Shown here: positions 1 to 10,503 of the stretch, one piece after another
Position numbering within the stretch: the stretch's first letter is position 1
Layout of the letters: every line of letters starts with the position of its first letter
Source: Larix kaempferi
Taxonomy: Eukaryota > Streptophyta > Pinopsida > Pinales > Pinaceae
Direction: 5' to 3'
DNA length: 64,000 bases
NCBI GenBank assembly: GCA_027924585.1
Contig: BSBM01000151.1
Span: 13,104,001-13,168,000, forward strand
Position numbers and translations under genes: made by a program
Notes under the pieces: model-generated
What the model was told of the DNA's origin: nothing
Database searches by the model: none
What the model saw: only the letters and a program-made list of their open reading frames with translations

Positions 1-412
1 TTATCATCACCATCATCACCACCATCATCTTCATCATCATCTTCATCACCATCATCTTCATCTTCATCATCCTCATCGTCATATTCATCATCATCTTCAT
101 CATCATCATCATCCTCATCACCATCTTCATCATCATCATCGTCATCTCCATCTTCCTCATTATCGTCATTCATCATCATCATCATCGTTGTGGTTGTCAT
201 CACCATCATCTTCATCATCTTCATCATCACCATCATCATCATCATCATCATCATCTTCGTCATCATCATCATCATCGTCATTGTCTTCATCATCATCATC
301 ATCACCATCTTCATCATCATCACTATATTCATAATCATCATCATCACCATCACCATCTTCATCATCATCATCATCGTCTTCATCATCATCGGCATCACTC
401 TCTCTTCCCTGG
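1..412. repeat. TCA/TCATCA trinucleotide microsatellite
   Basis: Almost uninterrupted TCA/TCT/ACC-type trinucleotides (tcatca, ttcatc, catcac, occasional gtc). An open reading frame of Ile/Thr/Phe runs through part of it only because the period is three. No gene is inferred. The array continues past the left edge of the window. Confidence 0.95.
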
Positions 413-667
413 TTTTACACCTCTCTCTCTCTCTCTCTCTATAAACCCCCTCTCCCTCTCCCTAACCTCTCCCCCATCCCTAACCATCCTACTCTTTTTA
501 TCTCTCTGCTACTCCCCCTAGCCCAAAACCCCTTCTTCTCTATCTCTCTCCCCTCCTCTCCCTAGCCCTTACTAACCCGGGCTCTCTCAATCTCTCTCTC
601 TTCCCTACACCTCCACCTACCTCTAACCACACCTCCCATCTCTTTCTCAATCCCTAGAATTAACACC

Positions 668-700
<33 letters not shown>

Positions 701-845
701 CCCCCAACCATTACTAACCCCTTCTCTTAGTCTCTCTCTCTCTCCCCCTCGCTAAACCCCCTCGTAGCCCCTTACCCCTAACTAACCACCCCCCATCTCT
801 AATCCCTAAGCCCCTAACACCAAATCCCTATTTAACCTCCTAACC
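413..845. repeat. CT-rich low-complexity tract
   Basis: Runs of ctctct (for example near 421-440 and 676-700) alternate with ccctaacc-like phrases. The ccctaac words are irregular and too few to be a telomeric array. No coding signal is seen. Confidence 0.85.
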
Positions 846-1028
846 CATAGAAACTATTAAATAAACTATTGAATAAGGTTTTGATGATTACAATAACACT
901 AGCGCGTTTTTGCATGAAGAAACGCTCTCTTGTTTTGTGCAAGTAGGCATTATTTAGCCGTGCATCAAACATATTAAATGTATAGGATTCTTTTATCATT
1001 ACAGAAACACACGCGTGTTTTGCTTGTC

Positions 1029-1048
1029 CATAACGCTAGAGCGTTATG
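1029..1048. other. Short perfect hairpin (9-bp arms)
   Basis: The sequence cataacgct-ag-agcgttatg has perfect 9-base arms and a 2-base loop. It lies in a stretch (about 880-1080) rich in acgcg/gcgtt words, resembling the flank of the larger hairpin at 29302-29345, so both may belong to one dispersed repeat. Apart from this hairpin I see nothing in 846-1230. Confidence 0.6.
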
Positions 1049-1230
1049 TGTGTACATAACGCGAGCATGTTTTGTCTGTGCGAAAATTCAGCTGAATGCT
1101 TTTATACCCGAAATCTTGCATTTTGTCTTCCCGTCTTCCCGTCTCCCATACAGCAGAATACTTCACAATGAACATTCAAGGAAATTGAGGAAGCTCGAGA
1201 CACTCAATGTTCACAATCAACAAGCTTGAA

Positions 1231-1625
1231 GAGGATTCTACAGTTATCATTTGGAATTAAGGATTCCACGTTCACAATTAGCAAGCTTCAAGAGGACTCT
1301 ACATTCACATTTTGTGCTTCAAGAGGATTCTACAGTCACAATTTCTAACTTCAAGGGGATTCTACATTCACAATGTCAAGCAAGCTTGATGAATCTATAT
1401 GAACACAATTGAAAAGGAATCTACATTCACTATTGAGAAAGCTTGAAGAATCTATATTCACAAATGAAAAATTTTCTATATTCACAAGTGAGGTAGAAAC
1501 TTTACTTTCACATTTGAGCAAGATTGATGAATCTATATTCACAATTGAGGAAGTATCTATATTGACAATTGAGCAAGCTTGAAGAACCTATATATTCCCA
1601 ATTGAGAAAGAATTTGGATATTTAA
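1231..1625. repeat. Degenerate tandem repeat (about 35-40 bp unit)
   Basis: About ten imperfect copies of a unit built from ttcacaattgag, caagcttgaag and aatctatatt. Unit length drifts, so the array is old. It ends just before the broken transposase-like gene that begins near 1670. Confidence 0.75.
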
Positions 1626-1669
1626 ATAGTTAAGCACACCTCTAGAATCTATTTTCTTAGTATTGTTCA

Positions 1670-2896
1670 TTGTGGTCATGGGGAATTCACGCAATTGAAA
1701 AAGGAAATCGGCAAGGAAAGAGAAGCCTCAAGAAACCATGGAAGAAGTTAGAGAAAAGAAAAGATTGGACATGTGGAATCGAAGGAATTCCATGGAAACT
1801 CATCCAATTCCAACCGTGGATGATGCCAAGGTCATTCCTACCCATCCACCTCAAGAAAAATGAAGAAATTCACTAGAGGGGCCCTCAATTTCAACAACAT
1901 TTGATGAACAAGCACCCAACATTTCAATTCCCACATCAAGTCAACCGCAGAATATGGTAGTGAATGACTTGTTGAGTAGTGGTTACACAAGAAACGAAGT
2001 TAGAGAGGAATTGAGTGGAGGATTTACAATGGAAGAAGCAAATGTTATGGAGACCGTCCAAGAGAATGAAAGACAAGAGGCTCCTGTTGAAACACCGAAG
2101 CATCCTAGTGATGTTGTACATTCTCTAGTTCCAACACCCTTACCTCCATTAGCAACTGCACGCCAAAGAACTCCGAAATGTATACAGGTTGATGAAACTC
2201 TCATTAGTTCACTTGAAGGTAAATTTTCTAAACGTGCTATTGCTTATCAAACTCGACAAATACTTGATAACTTTTTTTATTCTAAACGTGATGGGGACAA
2301 GTGCAAATTATTTTTAACATTGTTAAAATCTAGGTCTATGGTTGATGTTAGAAGAATGTTAAAGATAAAGATGACCAAAAAGTTAGAACCAAGTTCTCAT
2401 ATTGTTAAAAGTTTAGCAGAAGCATTTAGTACAATTGGAAAGAAATCTCGCTCAAAGGATTGCAATGCGGCTCGTCGTGTGTTGTCTCAATCAATCGTGA
2501 TGAAAACACTAGCGCACTTTGTTTTCTTAAATCTACATCCAAAATTATTAATTTGAATGTGAAGACACTTCGTAGGTATTGTGTTAGAAGAGAACAACTT
2601 GAAATCGGTGAAACAGATGTTTGGGCCTTCATTGGTAGGTTGCTACGCTCTGATATGAATCTCATTGATGCGGTAAAGGGATTAGTGCAAGCTTTTTGGC
2701 ATGACAACACTAGACCTTCTTCCAACCAAAAAGATGAATTAAAATTGAGAAGGGGTTAAAAGGATCATGAACCAAACATTAAACATTTTCTTGATATGAA
2801 AAAAATAGAATTATATGAGAGATTTAGGAATGAACATGACGAACTTGACTTGGGCCAAAGATCCTTTGAAAAATGAAAACCATGGTATGTTAAAAT
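1670..2896 (+). pseudogene. Transposase-like gene, N-terminal part (broken)
   Basis: The first of three segments of one gene split by Copia-1 and Copia-2. The best coding stretch is 1954-2500, including the words LEGKFSKRAIAYQTRQILDN and AARRVLSQSIV. The frame then shifts near 2500 and continues at about 2500-2759 with NVKTLRRYCVRRE. Stops follow at 2757-2759 and 2874-2876. The last codons before the Copia insertion (PWYVK) continue directly into INTIRNTCCC after the insertion at 9137, which ties this segment to the next. This half looks like a DNA-binding or linker region of a transposon protein, but I recognise no named domain. The fragment at 1670-1876 may be an upstream exon; that is weak. 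The gene is dead: at least one frameshift and two stops. Confidence 0.6.
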
Positions 2897-3354
2897 TGTT
2901 AGGATATTTAGACACTTAGGAGTTAGTTAAGATCAACTTGTGTAATATATCTGTTAGGGATAGTGTGTTTCTTTAGTATGCATTAGTATGCATTTGTAAA
3001 TACTTAATCCGACGGTCACGATATGTTTCCGACATAGAGTGATCCGACGGCTCAACTTCTCTTAGATCAAACCTAACCTTGATCTGTGGCTTAACACCCG
3101 ATTGGTCCATGATCTCTATTTAAAGAGCATGGAGGGTCATTGTTTAGTTGATTGATTATGAGAAGCTCATTTGTAACTTTCTTTCTTTGCATAATAAATT
3201 GTCCCGTAGAAGCTATTTGGCCGGGGCCGTGGAGTGTTTCCCTCAAGAGGGTTTAAACCACGTCAAAACATCGGTGTGTTGATCTGTGATCTGTTTGTGT
3301 GAAGTGGTTGCTCTTGGTGTTCGGTCCTTTGGTAGTACCCTGTGTACCCGAACA
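2897..3354 (+). repeat. Copia-1 5' LTR
   Basis: Begins tgttaggata and ends cccgaaca, so it has the TG...CA ends of LTRs. A TATA-like word (tatttaaa) is at 3117-3124, and an aataaa polyadenylation-type signal is near 3192. It should drive transcription of the element. It matches the 3' LTR base for base except at about three positions. Confidence 0.96.
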
Positions 3355-3366
3355 TGGTATCAGAGC
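3355..3366 (+). promoter_or_regulatory. Copia-1 primer-binding site
   Basis: Directly after the LTR, tggtatcagagc is complementary to the 3' end of initiator methionine tRNA, the usual minus-strand primer of plant Copia elements. Confidence 0.93.
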
Positions 3367-3935
3367 TTTTATGAAGTGCCGCTTCCGGTTATGATCTAGA
3401 TCTTGAACTGCTGTTGCCGAAACTCGAAAGGGTTTCTAGTTCTGGTATTTCTGTGCATTTCTGGGCTGTGGGAGGTGTTCCATTGCGTCCGGAGCGTCGT
3501 TTCCATTGGGAAATAGTTTTCGTTTGATCGAAAACGGTTCCCGGTTGCTCCAGAAACGCGTTTTTCATCAGATCTGAAGGTATAATGTTACAGTGACGCA
3601 TTTTTTTTATTTCGTTTTTGAAAAGAAAAAATGTCATATTTCATTTTTTTTTACTGTTAGATTTTTTTTTTGTTCGGATTGTTGCTTTCCCGTCTGCGTA
3701 TGCTCTTTGCCGTGCACCTTGAGCGATCTCGGCAAATCAGAAACAGAAAGGGAAAGGGTTTTTTTCGGCTGCGTATGCTCTTTGCCGTGCACTTTGCGCG
3801 ATCTTGGCAAATCAGAAATAGAGAGAAAACGTAGACTTTCCGGGCAAGCTAACAAGATCTAACTCCACAAGTGTGGAAAAGTTTTTTTGTTTCGTTTTGC
3901 AGGAAAAAGGGCAAACACGCAAACCGAGCAAGAAG

Positions 3936-3971
<36 letters not shown>

Positions 3972-4512
3972 AGCCCCCTTCCTCATTTCCATATTTTACA
4001 TACCTTTTAAACTAGCTCACTTGGTCCAAAGTTGCTTTATTCCTTAATAGGTCTTGAGTTCAAGTCTTAGGAAGTTACTTTTAAAAAGAAAAGTGCATGC
4101 AATTTCTATTTTCAAGTTACTTTATTGTAAAAGTGCATCTCACTTAAATAATAAAAAAATAAAAATACAAGTGAGTCACTTAAGCTTTTTATTTATTGTT
4201 GCACTATTTAAAAGTAATATCATTGTAAAAGTGAAATCACTTATTTTACAAAAGTGATTCACTTAAAAGCAATTTTTTTGTAAAGTGATTGTCAAAAGGT
4301 TCATCTTGGGAAGAGGGGGGTTCTTTTTTTTGCTGGACACTCTCTAGCTGCCACGTCACTATTGGGGACATCTTCAACAGTTTCTTTGTTCAAGCATAAC
4401 TTCATCATACAGAGTCCGTTTTCAGTGCCGTTTTTTTTTAAACCGCCTATTTTTTCGAGCTCTTCACATCCAGACTATTGGTTTCTGCTTTTACAGCCAT
4501 TAATTTACAAAT
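3367..4512 (+). other. Copia-1 untranslated leader
   Basis: No convincing protein is encoded. It holds a 75-bp tandem duplication starting at 3696 and 3771 (gcgtatgctctttgccgtgc), an A31 run at 3939-3969, and short palindromic words around gtgattcactt at 4150-4270. These are unusual for a compact retroelement leader but recent enough to be in the active copy. Confidence 0.75.
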
Positions 4513-5004
4513 ATGGCCGCCCTTTGTGATATTCTACTTAACAGTTCCAACTATTTCTCATGGAAATCCCGTATGGAGGATGTTCTACGAAGTAGGGGAC
4601 TTTTCAGAATTACAACAGGGAAAGAAAAAGAACCCACTGATGATGATAAGAAAATAAAATGGGCAAATAGATGTGATGAAGCTCGTGGATTGATTGGGAT
4701 GTCAATCTCTACTGATTTGCGATTCCACATATCTGGAATTGATGAACCTAATGCTGCTTGGGACAAGTTGGAAACTGTGTTTGGTAAACACAATGAAATT
4801 CGAGGTCACCAACTCGAAAATGAGTTGATTTCTTTAAATCCAAGTGACTTTTCATGCATTCAAGATTATTTATCTAAGTACAAAACTCTCAAGCTCTTAT
4901 GTGCAGAATGTAAGATTGAGAGGGAAGACAAACAATGCATTTATCATATTCTTTCCAAACTTGGACCTGCATATTCTGTTTTTTATCTACATTTTACTCC
5001 ATGA
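4513..5004 (+). CDS. gag: Copia-1 Gag, N-terminal part
   Basis: Encodes the start of Gag, the structural protein that packages element RNA in virus-like particles. The ATG at 4513 opens with MAALCDILLNSSNYFSWK, typical of the Copia Gag N terminus (retrotran_gag/UBN2-type, with the WKSRM and WDKLE motifs). The frame runs 163 codons but matches the family only to about residue 155 (LGPAYSVF). Beyond that the related sequence continues in the frame of the downstream ORF. The switch falls at a run of six T at 4979-4984, consistent with loss of one base. The rest of Gag, including the zinc knuckle, is at the start of the next CDS. Confidence 0.9.
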   Translation: MAALCDILLNSSNYFSWKSRMEDVLRSRGLFRITTGKEKEPTDDDKKIKWANRCDEARGLIGMSISTDLRFHISGIDEPNAAWDKLETVFGKHNEIRGHQLENELISLNPSDFSCIQDYLSKYKTLKLLCAECKIEREDKQCIYHILSKLGPAYSVFYLHFTP

Positions 5005-8000
5005 AAGCGTCATTGAATGCAGCTAGCTATCAAGAGCCTAGTCTTGAATCCTTTTGTGATTCCTTGATTAGAGAACAAGATAAACTCATTCATCTTGGAA
5101 TAATCAACAATGCAGATACATCTGGGAAAGCCTTATTGTCCCAACAGAAAGAAAAGTCCAAGCCTCCCAAGAAACAAAATTTTCGCAATAATAAGTCAAA
5201 CAAGGGTCCAAAACCCTCTCAGTCAGCTCCTTCTTTAAAAAATGACAAAGGATCCAAGCCAAAAGGCAAGAAGACTGAGCGTCATTGCAACTATTGTGGG
5301 AAAGATAATCATGATGAATCTAAGTGTTTCAAGAAGATGGCAGCCTTAGAAGCAGCAATGAAGAAGCACCACATCAGCCTAGATTCGCCTTCAGAATCTG
5401 CCTCTCATGGACATGCACTTTGTGCTTCTGGTTATTCTTATAATGCATCTTCTTCTTCTACTTCAAATGAATGGCTCATTGATTCTGGAGCATCTTATCA
5501 TATGGCTAAGGATCAAGCCATCTTTTCTACTATGCATGAATGTAACACCAAACAAATATTTGTTGGTGATGATAGATCTCTAAGTGTTGTAGGAGCTGGA
5601 ACAGTTCCAGTAGATAATGGTCATTTTAGTGATGTATTATGTGTTCCAAGAATTTCCTGCAATTTGTTATCAGTCTATCAGATCACTCATTCTGGTGAAG
5701 GTAAAACTGTGACCTTTACACCTCACCAAGTTGTAATCAAGGATTTTAAAGATCCTCAACAGGTTCTAGCTACCGGAATTGTTGATGATATTACCAGGTT
5801 GTACAAGTTTAACAACTTTGGGTCATCACCTTTCCCTTCAGTTTTTGTTGCTCATAGTGATAACTTGAGCAAACTTTGGCATGAGCGATTTGGTCACTTA
5901 AATTATCGCTCATTGCAACAACTATGTAAAGAAAATATGGTGACAGGTCTTCCGATGGTATCTTGCAGAGATGGTGTTTGTTCCGGTTGTGTACTCAGAA
6001 AACATCATCGGGACAGTTTTGACAAACGTGCCTCTTGGCACGCCTCGGTTCCCTTGGAGCTTGTGCATAGTGACTTGTGTGGTCCTCTTCCATCTGCTTC
6101 CTTTTCTGGTTTCAAGTATTTCTTAACTTTCATTGATGATTACACCAGACGCACTTGGATTTATTTCCTAAAACTTAAGAGCGAAGTATTTAACATGTTC
6201 TTGGCCTACAAGGCCCTTGTTGAAAAACAATCTGGTCATCAAATTATCAAGTTAAGATCTGACAATGGAGGAGAATATGTTAACAAACAGTTCACTACTT
6301 TCTACACTGAACAAGGCATCCAACAACAACACACTGTTCCATATACACCACAACAAAATGGTGTAGCTGAGCGGAAGAACCGCACTTTAAAAGAAATGGC
6401 AAATTGTATGATCCAATCTAAGGGACTAAGTCTTCAATTTTGGGCTGAAGCCATAAATTGTGCAAATTACATAGTTAATCGCACCCCCACAAAAGCATTA
6501 CAAGGTATAACACCGGAAGAAGCATGGAGTAAAGTTAAACCTGATGTAAGTCACTTTCGTGTGTTTGGTAGTGAAGCATGGGCTCACATTCCGGATGAAA
6601 AACGGAAAGCATTGCAGCCTAAAAGTGAAAAGTGCATATTTGTTGGATATTCTGAAGATGTAAAAGGTTATAGACTCCTTCAACCACCTTCTCATGCTAT
6701 AATCATTAGAAGAGATGTTAAATTTGATGAAAATATCTTGGCCTGCGAGCCTAACTCGGCGAGTGTGCCATCTTTGGCCTGCAAGCCTGATTCGGCGTTT
6801 GTGCCTTCTTCTTCTTCTTCCAACCTCCTTGACAGGTTTCCAACTCCAGTTTCTGATGATGACAGTGAGGATGAAAATCCACCTCCGCCTGCTCATGTTC
6901 CTCTAGTTGCACCAGCACAAGTGCTTCCTCGATGGGTCCGTTCAACATGTGAAGCAGCTGGTGATCTTGCCGGTGATCCTAGAGATCAACGTCGAACACG
7001 TTCTCAGTTTCAGCGAGCCTCTTCTCTTTTGGCTCAAGTTTCCGAGAATCATGATCCAGAAACTTTTGCAGAAGCTTCAGGGAATCCAGATTGGGATGCA
7101 GCCATGGATGAAGAATATCGTTCCTTAATGGCGAACGATACTTGGGATCTTGTACCTCTTCCAAAAGGAAGAAAACTTGTCAGATGTAAATGGGTCTACA
7201 GAACTAAGTATGCATCAGATGGAAGTGTTGAAAGACTTAAGGCAAGGTTAGTTGCCAAAGGTTTTTCTCAAGTTGAAGGGATTGACTACAATGAAACCTT
7301 TGCTCCCGTCGCCAAAATGAACTCCATCCGCCTTGTTCTTTCCCTTGCAGCCTTACACAACTGGGAAGTCCATCAAATGGATGTCAAGTCTGCCTTCTTA
7401 CATGGTGATTTACAGGAGGAAATTTACATGGAACAACCTCCTGGCTATGTTCAGAATAACTCTAGCCTTGTCTGTCGCCTTAAGAAATCCTTATATGGCC
7501 TTAAGCAAGCTCCTAGAGCTTGGTATGCCAAAATGGATAACTTTCTCCTTGACATTAGTTTTTCTAGATGCCATTCTGACCCCAATGTCTATACCAAGAA
7601 AGTAGGAAACCATCTCATCATACTTGTTCTATATGTTGATGACCTTATTCTTACTGGTAGTGACCCTAAGCTTATAACCCATGTGAAATCCAGTCTTAAA
7701 CAAACTTTTGAAATGTCAGACTTAGGACATTTGCATTATTTTCTTGGTCTCCAAGTTCTGCAAACCAAAGAAGGAATCTTTCTTTCTCAGTCTAAGTATG
7801 CTTGTGACCTTCTTCGTCGCTTTCACATGGAAGATTGTAAACCAGCCCCTTCTCCCTTCCAGTCTGGAGTCAAACTTTCTGCCACTTGTACTTCACCTGA
7901 AGTAGATGCCACATTGTATCGTCAGCTTGTTGGTAGTCTTTTATACTTGACTCATTCCCGTCCTGACCTTTCCTTTGTCGTTGGTCGAGTTGCCCGTTAT

Positions 8001-8591
8001 ATGCAGACACCTCATGAAAGTCACTGGAAAGCAGCTAAAAGAATACTTCGATATATTCGAGGTACAGTTCAGTTTGGGATTCATTACAGTACAGGGGGGG
8101 AACCTTTGTTGGTTGGTTTCACTGATTCAGATTGGGCCGGCGATCCTGATGATCGAAAGTCTACTGCAGGTTATGTTTTCAGTCTGGGATCTGGACCTAT
8201 TACTTGGGCTTGTAAGAAACAACAAGCTCTTGCTCTTTCTTCAGCAGAGGCAGAATATCGAGCAGCCGTCAATGCCAGTCAGGAAGCTTTATGGCTTCGA
8301 CAGATCCTTTCAGAGTTTGGATTCGAGCAGCAGCAGCCTACTCCACTTTGGTGCGACAATCAAAGTGCCATCAAGCTTGCCAAAGATCCAGTTCTACATC
8401 AACGCAGCAAACACATTGAGCTACATATGCACTTCATTAGAAATCTTGTTCATGATCATGTTCTCGAAGTGCTCTTTTGCCCTACAGATGATCAAGTTGC
8501 AGACATCTTCACCAAGTCTCTTACAGAAGTGAAGTTTTCTAAACTTCGATCTATGTTAGGAGTTCAGGAACTTGTCATTAAGGGGGGATAG
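4935..8591 (+). CDS. pol: Copia-1 Gag-Pol polyprotein (protease, integrase, RT, RNase H)
   Basis: A 1218-codon open frame; real homology starts near 4985 after the frameshift from gag, so the listed start codon is not functional. Domains in order: CCHC zinc knuckle CNYCGKDNHDESKC (residues 118-131); aspartic protease with DSGA (183); integrase with an HHCC finger from about residue 316 and catalytic D380, D443, E479; reverse transcriptase with WVYRTKY, QMDVKSAFLHG and YVDD (900-903); RNase H with D1064, E1105 and D1141. All catalytic residues seen are present. The frame ends at a TAG 82 bases before the 3' LTR. Protease cuts the polyprotein, RT and RNase H make the cDNA, and integrase inserts it. 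With the gag frameshift this copy may not act alone, but its pol is intact. Confidence 0.96.
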   Translation: MHLSYSFQTWTCIFCFLSTFYSMKASLNAASYQEPSLESFCDSLIREQDKLIHLGIINNADTSGKALLSQQKEKSKPPKKQNFRNNKSNKGPKPSQSAPSLKNDKGSKPKGKKTERHCNYCGKDNHDESKCFKKMAALEAAMKKHHISLDSPSESASHGHALCASGYSYNASSSSTSNEWLIDSGASYHMAKDQAIFSTMHECNTKQIFVGDDRSLSVVGAGTVPVDNGHFSDVLCVPRISCNLLSVYQITHSGEGKTVTFTPHQVVIKDFKDPQQVLATGIVDDITRLYKFNNFGSSPFPSVFVAHSDNLSKLWHERFGHLNYRSLQQLCKENMVTGLPMVSCRDGVCSGCVLRKHHRDSFDKRASWHASVPLELVHSDLCGPLPSASFSGFKYFLTFIDDYTRRTWIYFLKLKSEVFNMFLAYKALVEKQSGHQIIKLRSDNGGEYVNKQFTTFYTEQGIQQQHTVPYTPQQNGVAERKNRTLKEMANCMIQSKGLSLQFWAEAINCANYIVNRTPTKALQGITPEEAWSKVKPDVSHFRVFGSEAWAHIPDEKRKALQPKSEKCIFVGYSEDVKGYRLLQPPSHAIIIRRDVKFDENILACEPNSASVPSLACKPDSAFVPSSSSSNLLDRFPTPVSDDDSEDENPPPPAHVPLVAPAQVLPRWVRSTCEAAGDLAGDPRDQRRTRSQFQRASSLLAQVSENHDPETFAEASGNPDWDAAMDEEYRSLMANDTWDLVPLPKGRKLVRCKWVYRTKYASDGSVERLKARLVAKGFSQVEGIDYNETFAPVAKMNSIRLVLSLAALHNWEVHQMDVKSAFLHGDLQEEIYMEQPPGYVQNNSSLVCRLKKSLYGLKQAPRAWYAKMDNFLLDISFSRCHSDPNVYTKKVGNHLIILVLYVDDLILTGSDPKLITHVKSSLKQTFEMSDLGHLHYFLGLQVLQTKEGIFLSQSKYACDLLRRFHMEDCKPAPSPFQSGVKLSATCTSPEVDATLYRQLVGSLLYLTHSRPDLSFVVGRVARYMQTPHESHWKAAKRILRYIRGTVQFGIHYSTGGEPLLVGFTDSDWAGDPDDRKSTAGYVFSLGSGPITWACKKQQALALSSAEAEYRAAVNASQEALWLRQILSEFGFEQQQPTPLWCDNQSAIKLAKDPVLHQRSKHIELHMHFIRNLVHDHVLEVLFCPTDDQVADIFTKSLTEVKFSKLRSMLGVQELVIKGG

Positions 8592-8664
8592 GCTCTAATG
8601 CCTCCTTCCTTCTCCTAATAGTGTCACTTTTGTAAATCCTTCAATCCTATCCCAAGTTGTTCTT

Positions 8665-8673
8665 AAGGGGGGA
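8665..8673 (+). promoter_or_regulatory. Copia-1 polypurine tract
   Basis: The purine run aagggggga lies immediately before the 3' LTR and should prime plus-strand synthesis. A nearly identical run, taaggggggata, is at 8579-8590, overlapping the pol stop codon. Confidence 0.9.
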
Positions 8674-9131
8674 TGTTAGGATATTTAGACACTTAGGAGT
8701 TAGTTAAGATCAACTTGTGTAATATATCCGTTAGGGATAGTGTGTTTCTTTAGTATGCATTAGTATGCATTTGTAAATACTTAATCCGACGGTCACGATA
8801 TGTTTCCGACATAGAGTGATCCGACGGCTCAACTTCTCTTAGATCAAACCTAACCTTGATCCGTGGCTTAACACCCGATTGGTCCATGATCTCTATTTAA
8901 AGAGCATGGAGGGTCATTGTTTAGTTGATCGATTATGAGAAGCTCATTTGTAACTTTCTTTCTTTGCATAATAAATTGTCCCGTAGAAGCTATTTGGCCG
9001 GGGCCGTGGAGTGTTTCCCTCAAGAGGGTTTAAACCACGTCAAAACATCGGTGTGTTGATCTGTGATCTGTTTGTGTGAAGTGGTTGCTCTTGGTGTTCG
9101 GTCCTTTGGTAGTACCCTGTGTACCCGAACA
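8674..9131 (+). repeat. Copia-1 3' LTR
   Basis: 458 bp, TG...CA ends, differing from the 5' LTR at three C/T sites that I can see. The TATA-like word is at 8894-8901. The 5-bp target duplication aaaat follows at 9132-9136. Confidence 0.96.
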
Positions 9132-10503
9132 AAAATAAACACAATTCGTAACACATGTTGTTGTCGATACCACATTGAGTATGGTTACTATTATGACACA
9201 TATACATATATTTTTCGTGTATTGCATAACACTCTTGTGCAGGAATGCTCAGCTACATTACCACCGATGCCATATAGAGACTTTATTCATAGCATTTTGT
9301 GTAGCAGGCCAAACGATTGCACATTTTATCAAAAAACTTGCATAGATGGGACATGCCCAAGGTGTGGTGGATTCGCATTGTTGGAAAAATGCATACATGT
9401 GACCGATGAGCATGAACTTGGGAGGCAGGAGGTGAACTTGCAATCATTCAAATATGTCACGTATGATATTGATGGAGGGAATGAAATAAAAAAATACAAT
9501 TGGTCAATTCTCAAGTTGGTAATGAGCTATTGGATACTATTTTTTCTTCAGATTGTAATTTCATATGTAACAATCTATTGATATATTAATTTATTGTTGA
9601 TCTACCAGGTACGGGTTTGCAACTTCATGGAGGAATTCTTTGAAAAGACACAACAATATGTAAATCATGTGCATGTGGCTCATTGGCAAGATGAGTAGTT
9701 TAGAACGTGCAAGGATACATTTCCTATTGGGACTATCATGTTAGTGGTTGATTTTGCGGAAAACTACACTCTTCAACCACAAAATTAGATTCAAAGTCAA
9801 TACTATCACTCAAACCAGGTCATCCTAATGGTCCATATCACCTATAGACATGTGGCATATAGTACTGAAGACAACAGGGTTATAATGGAGTATCAATTCT
9901 ACATAAGTGATGACAGGTGTCACAACTTGGATTTTGTAAAACACAGATTTCAAATGTTCTACAATCACTTGAAGGATAACAGTAAACGGATGGAACAACA
10001 TTGGATTTGGTCTAACGGTTGTGCAAGGAAATTCAAAAACTCCCGTGTCTTCCAATGGCTGTGGATGCTCCACAAAAGGCACAAGGTGCCACATATTTGG
10101 AACTATTTTGAGACCGGACATGGAAAAGTGAACATGATGGAGCAGGTGCGTTCATAAAGACTACATTATGCGGGAAAGAAATGAATTTCAGAAATGGCCC
10201 TATCATCCGAGATGCAAAAACCATCGATGAATGGTGTGCTTCAGTCATGTGGGAGGGAGCAAGAAGGCAGAAAGATCACTCAACCAGGAAAGCACATGTA
10301 CATAGATATTTTTGGGAGGTGGTGGATGTAGATCGATCACAGTTATATGAGTGCAAGACCATCCAAGGAACTTGTGCATTTCATTCAGTTAGAACGTCGG
10401 ACAATGCTATACTTGAAATGTGGACAAGGAAACTGTCATATTTTTGTTCTCCATGCAGTAGTGGTGAATGCGACGAATGTGAATCCATGGATTGGGTTGA
10501 TTG
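9132..10503 (+). pseudogene. Transposase-like gene, central part (DFAENY/HGK family, broken)
   Basis: The middle of the gene split by both Copia elements. It encodes a cysteine-rich stretch (CSRPND, CPRCGG, about 9240-9370) and then, after a well-phased 90-bp intron (9519-9608, GT...AG, phase 0), the core with VVDFAENY (D at 9750), the serine-aspartate word ISDD, SNGCA, and FETGHGK followed by EHDGAG. I recall DFAENY, SDG and HGKG words from transposase-like proteins of animals and plants; an RNase H-like DDE fold is my inference. The middle motif reads SNG rather than SDG, so a candidate catalytic acid is lost. Damage: stops at 9696-9698 and 9786-9788 and a one-base loss near 10128. The frame from 10181 runs to the Copia-2 insertion at WVDC. 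Confidence 0.65.

Larger units (their letters stand above)
2897..9131 (+). mobile_element. Copia-1: nearly intact Ty1/copia LTR retrotransposon
   Basis: A complete element of 6235 bp with 458-bp LTRs at both ends, a primer-binding site, gag, pol in the Copia order (protease, integrase, reverse transcriptase, RNase H) and a polypurine tract. It is flanked by a perfect 5-bp target-site duplication, aaaat, at 2892-2896 and 9132-9136. I count three differences between the two LTRs (all C/T), about 0.7 percent, so the insertion is recent. The only visible defect in coding sequence is one frameshift between gag and pol. It interrupts the transposase-like gene. The lineage within Copia was not determined. 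Confidence 0.97.

Noticed and set aside
190-444. 84-codon open frame rich in Ile and Thr
   Set aside because: It is the translation of a trinucleotide microsatellite and carries no protein signature.
466-800. Telomeric repeat (ccctaac words)
   Set aside because: The words are irregular, few and mixed with CT-rich DNA.
4979-4984. Programmed -1 frameshift site for gag-pol in Copia-1
   Set aside because: The codons gtt-ttt-tat do not allow good re-pairing after a slip, so loss of one T is simpler; kept only as a question in the findings.
6498-6896. 132-codon frame on the minus strand of Copia-1
   Set aside because: It is a shadow of the integrase/RT linker coding strand.
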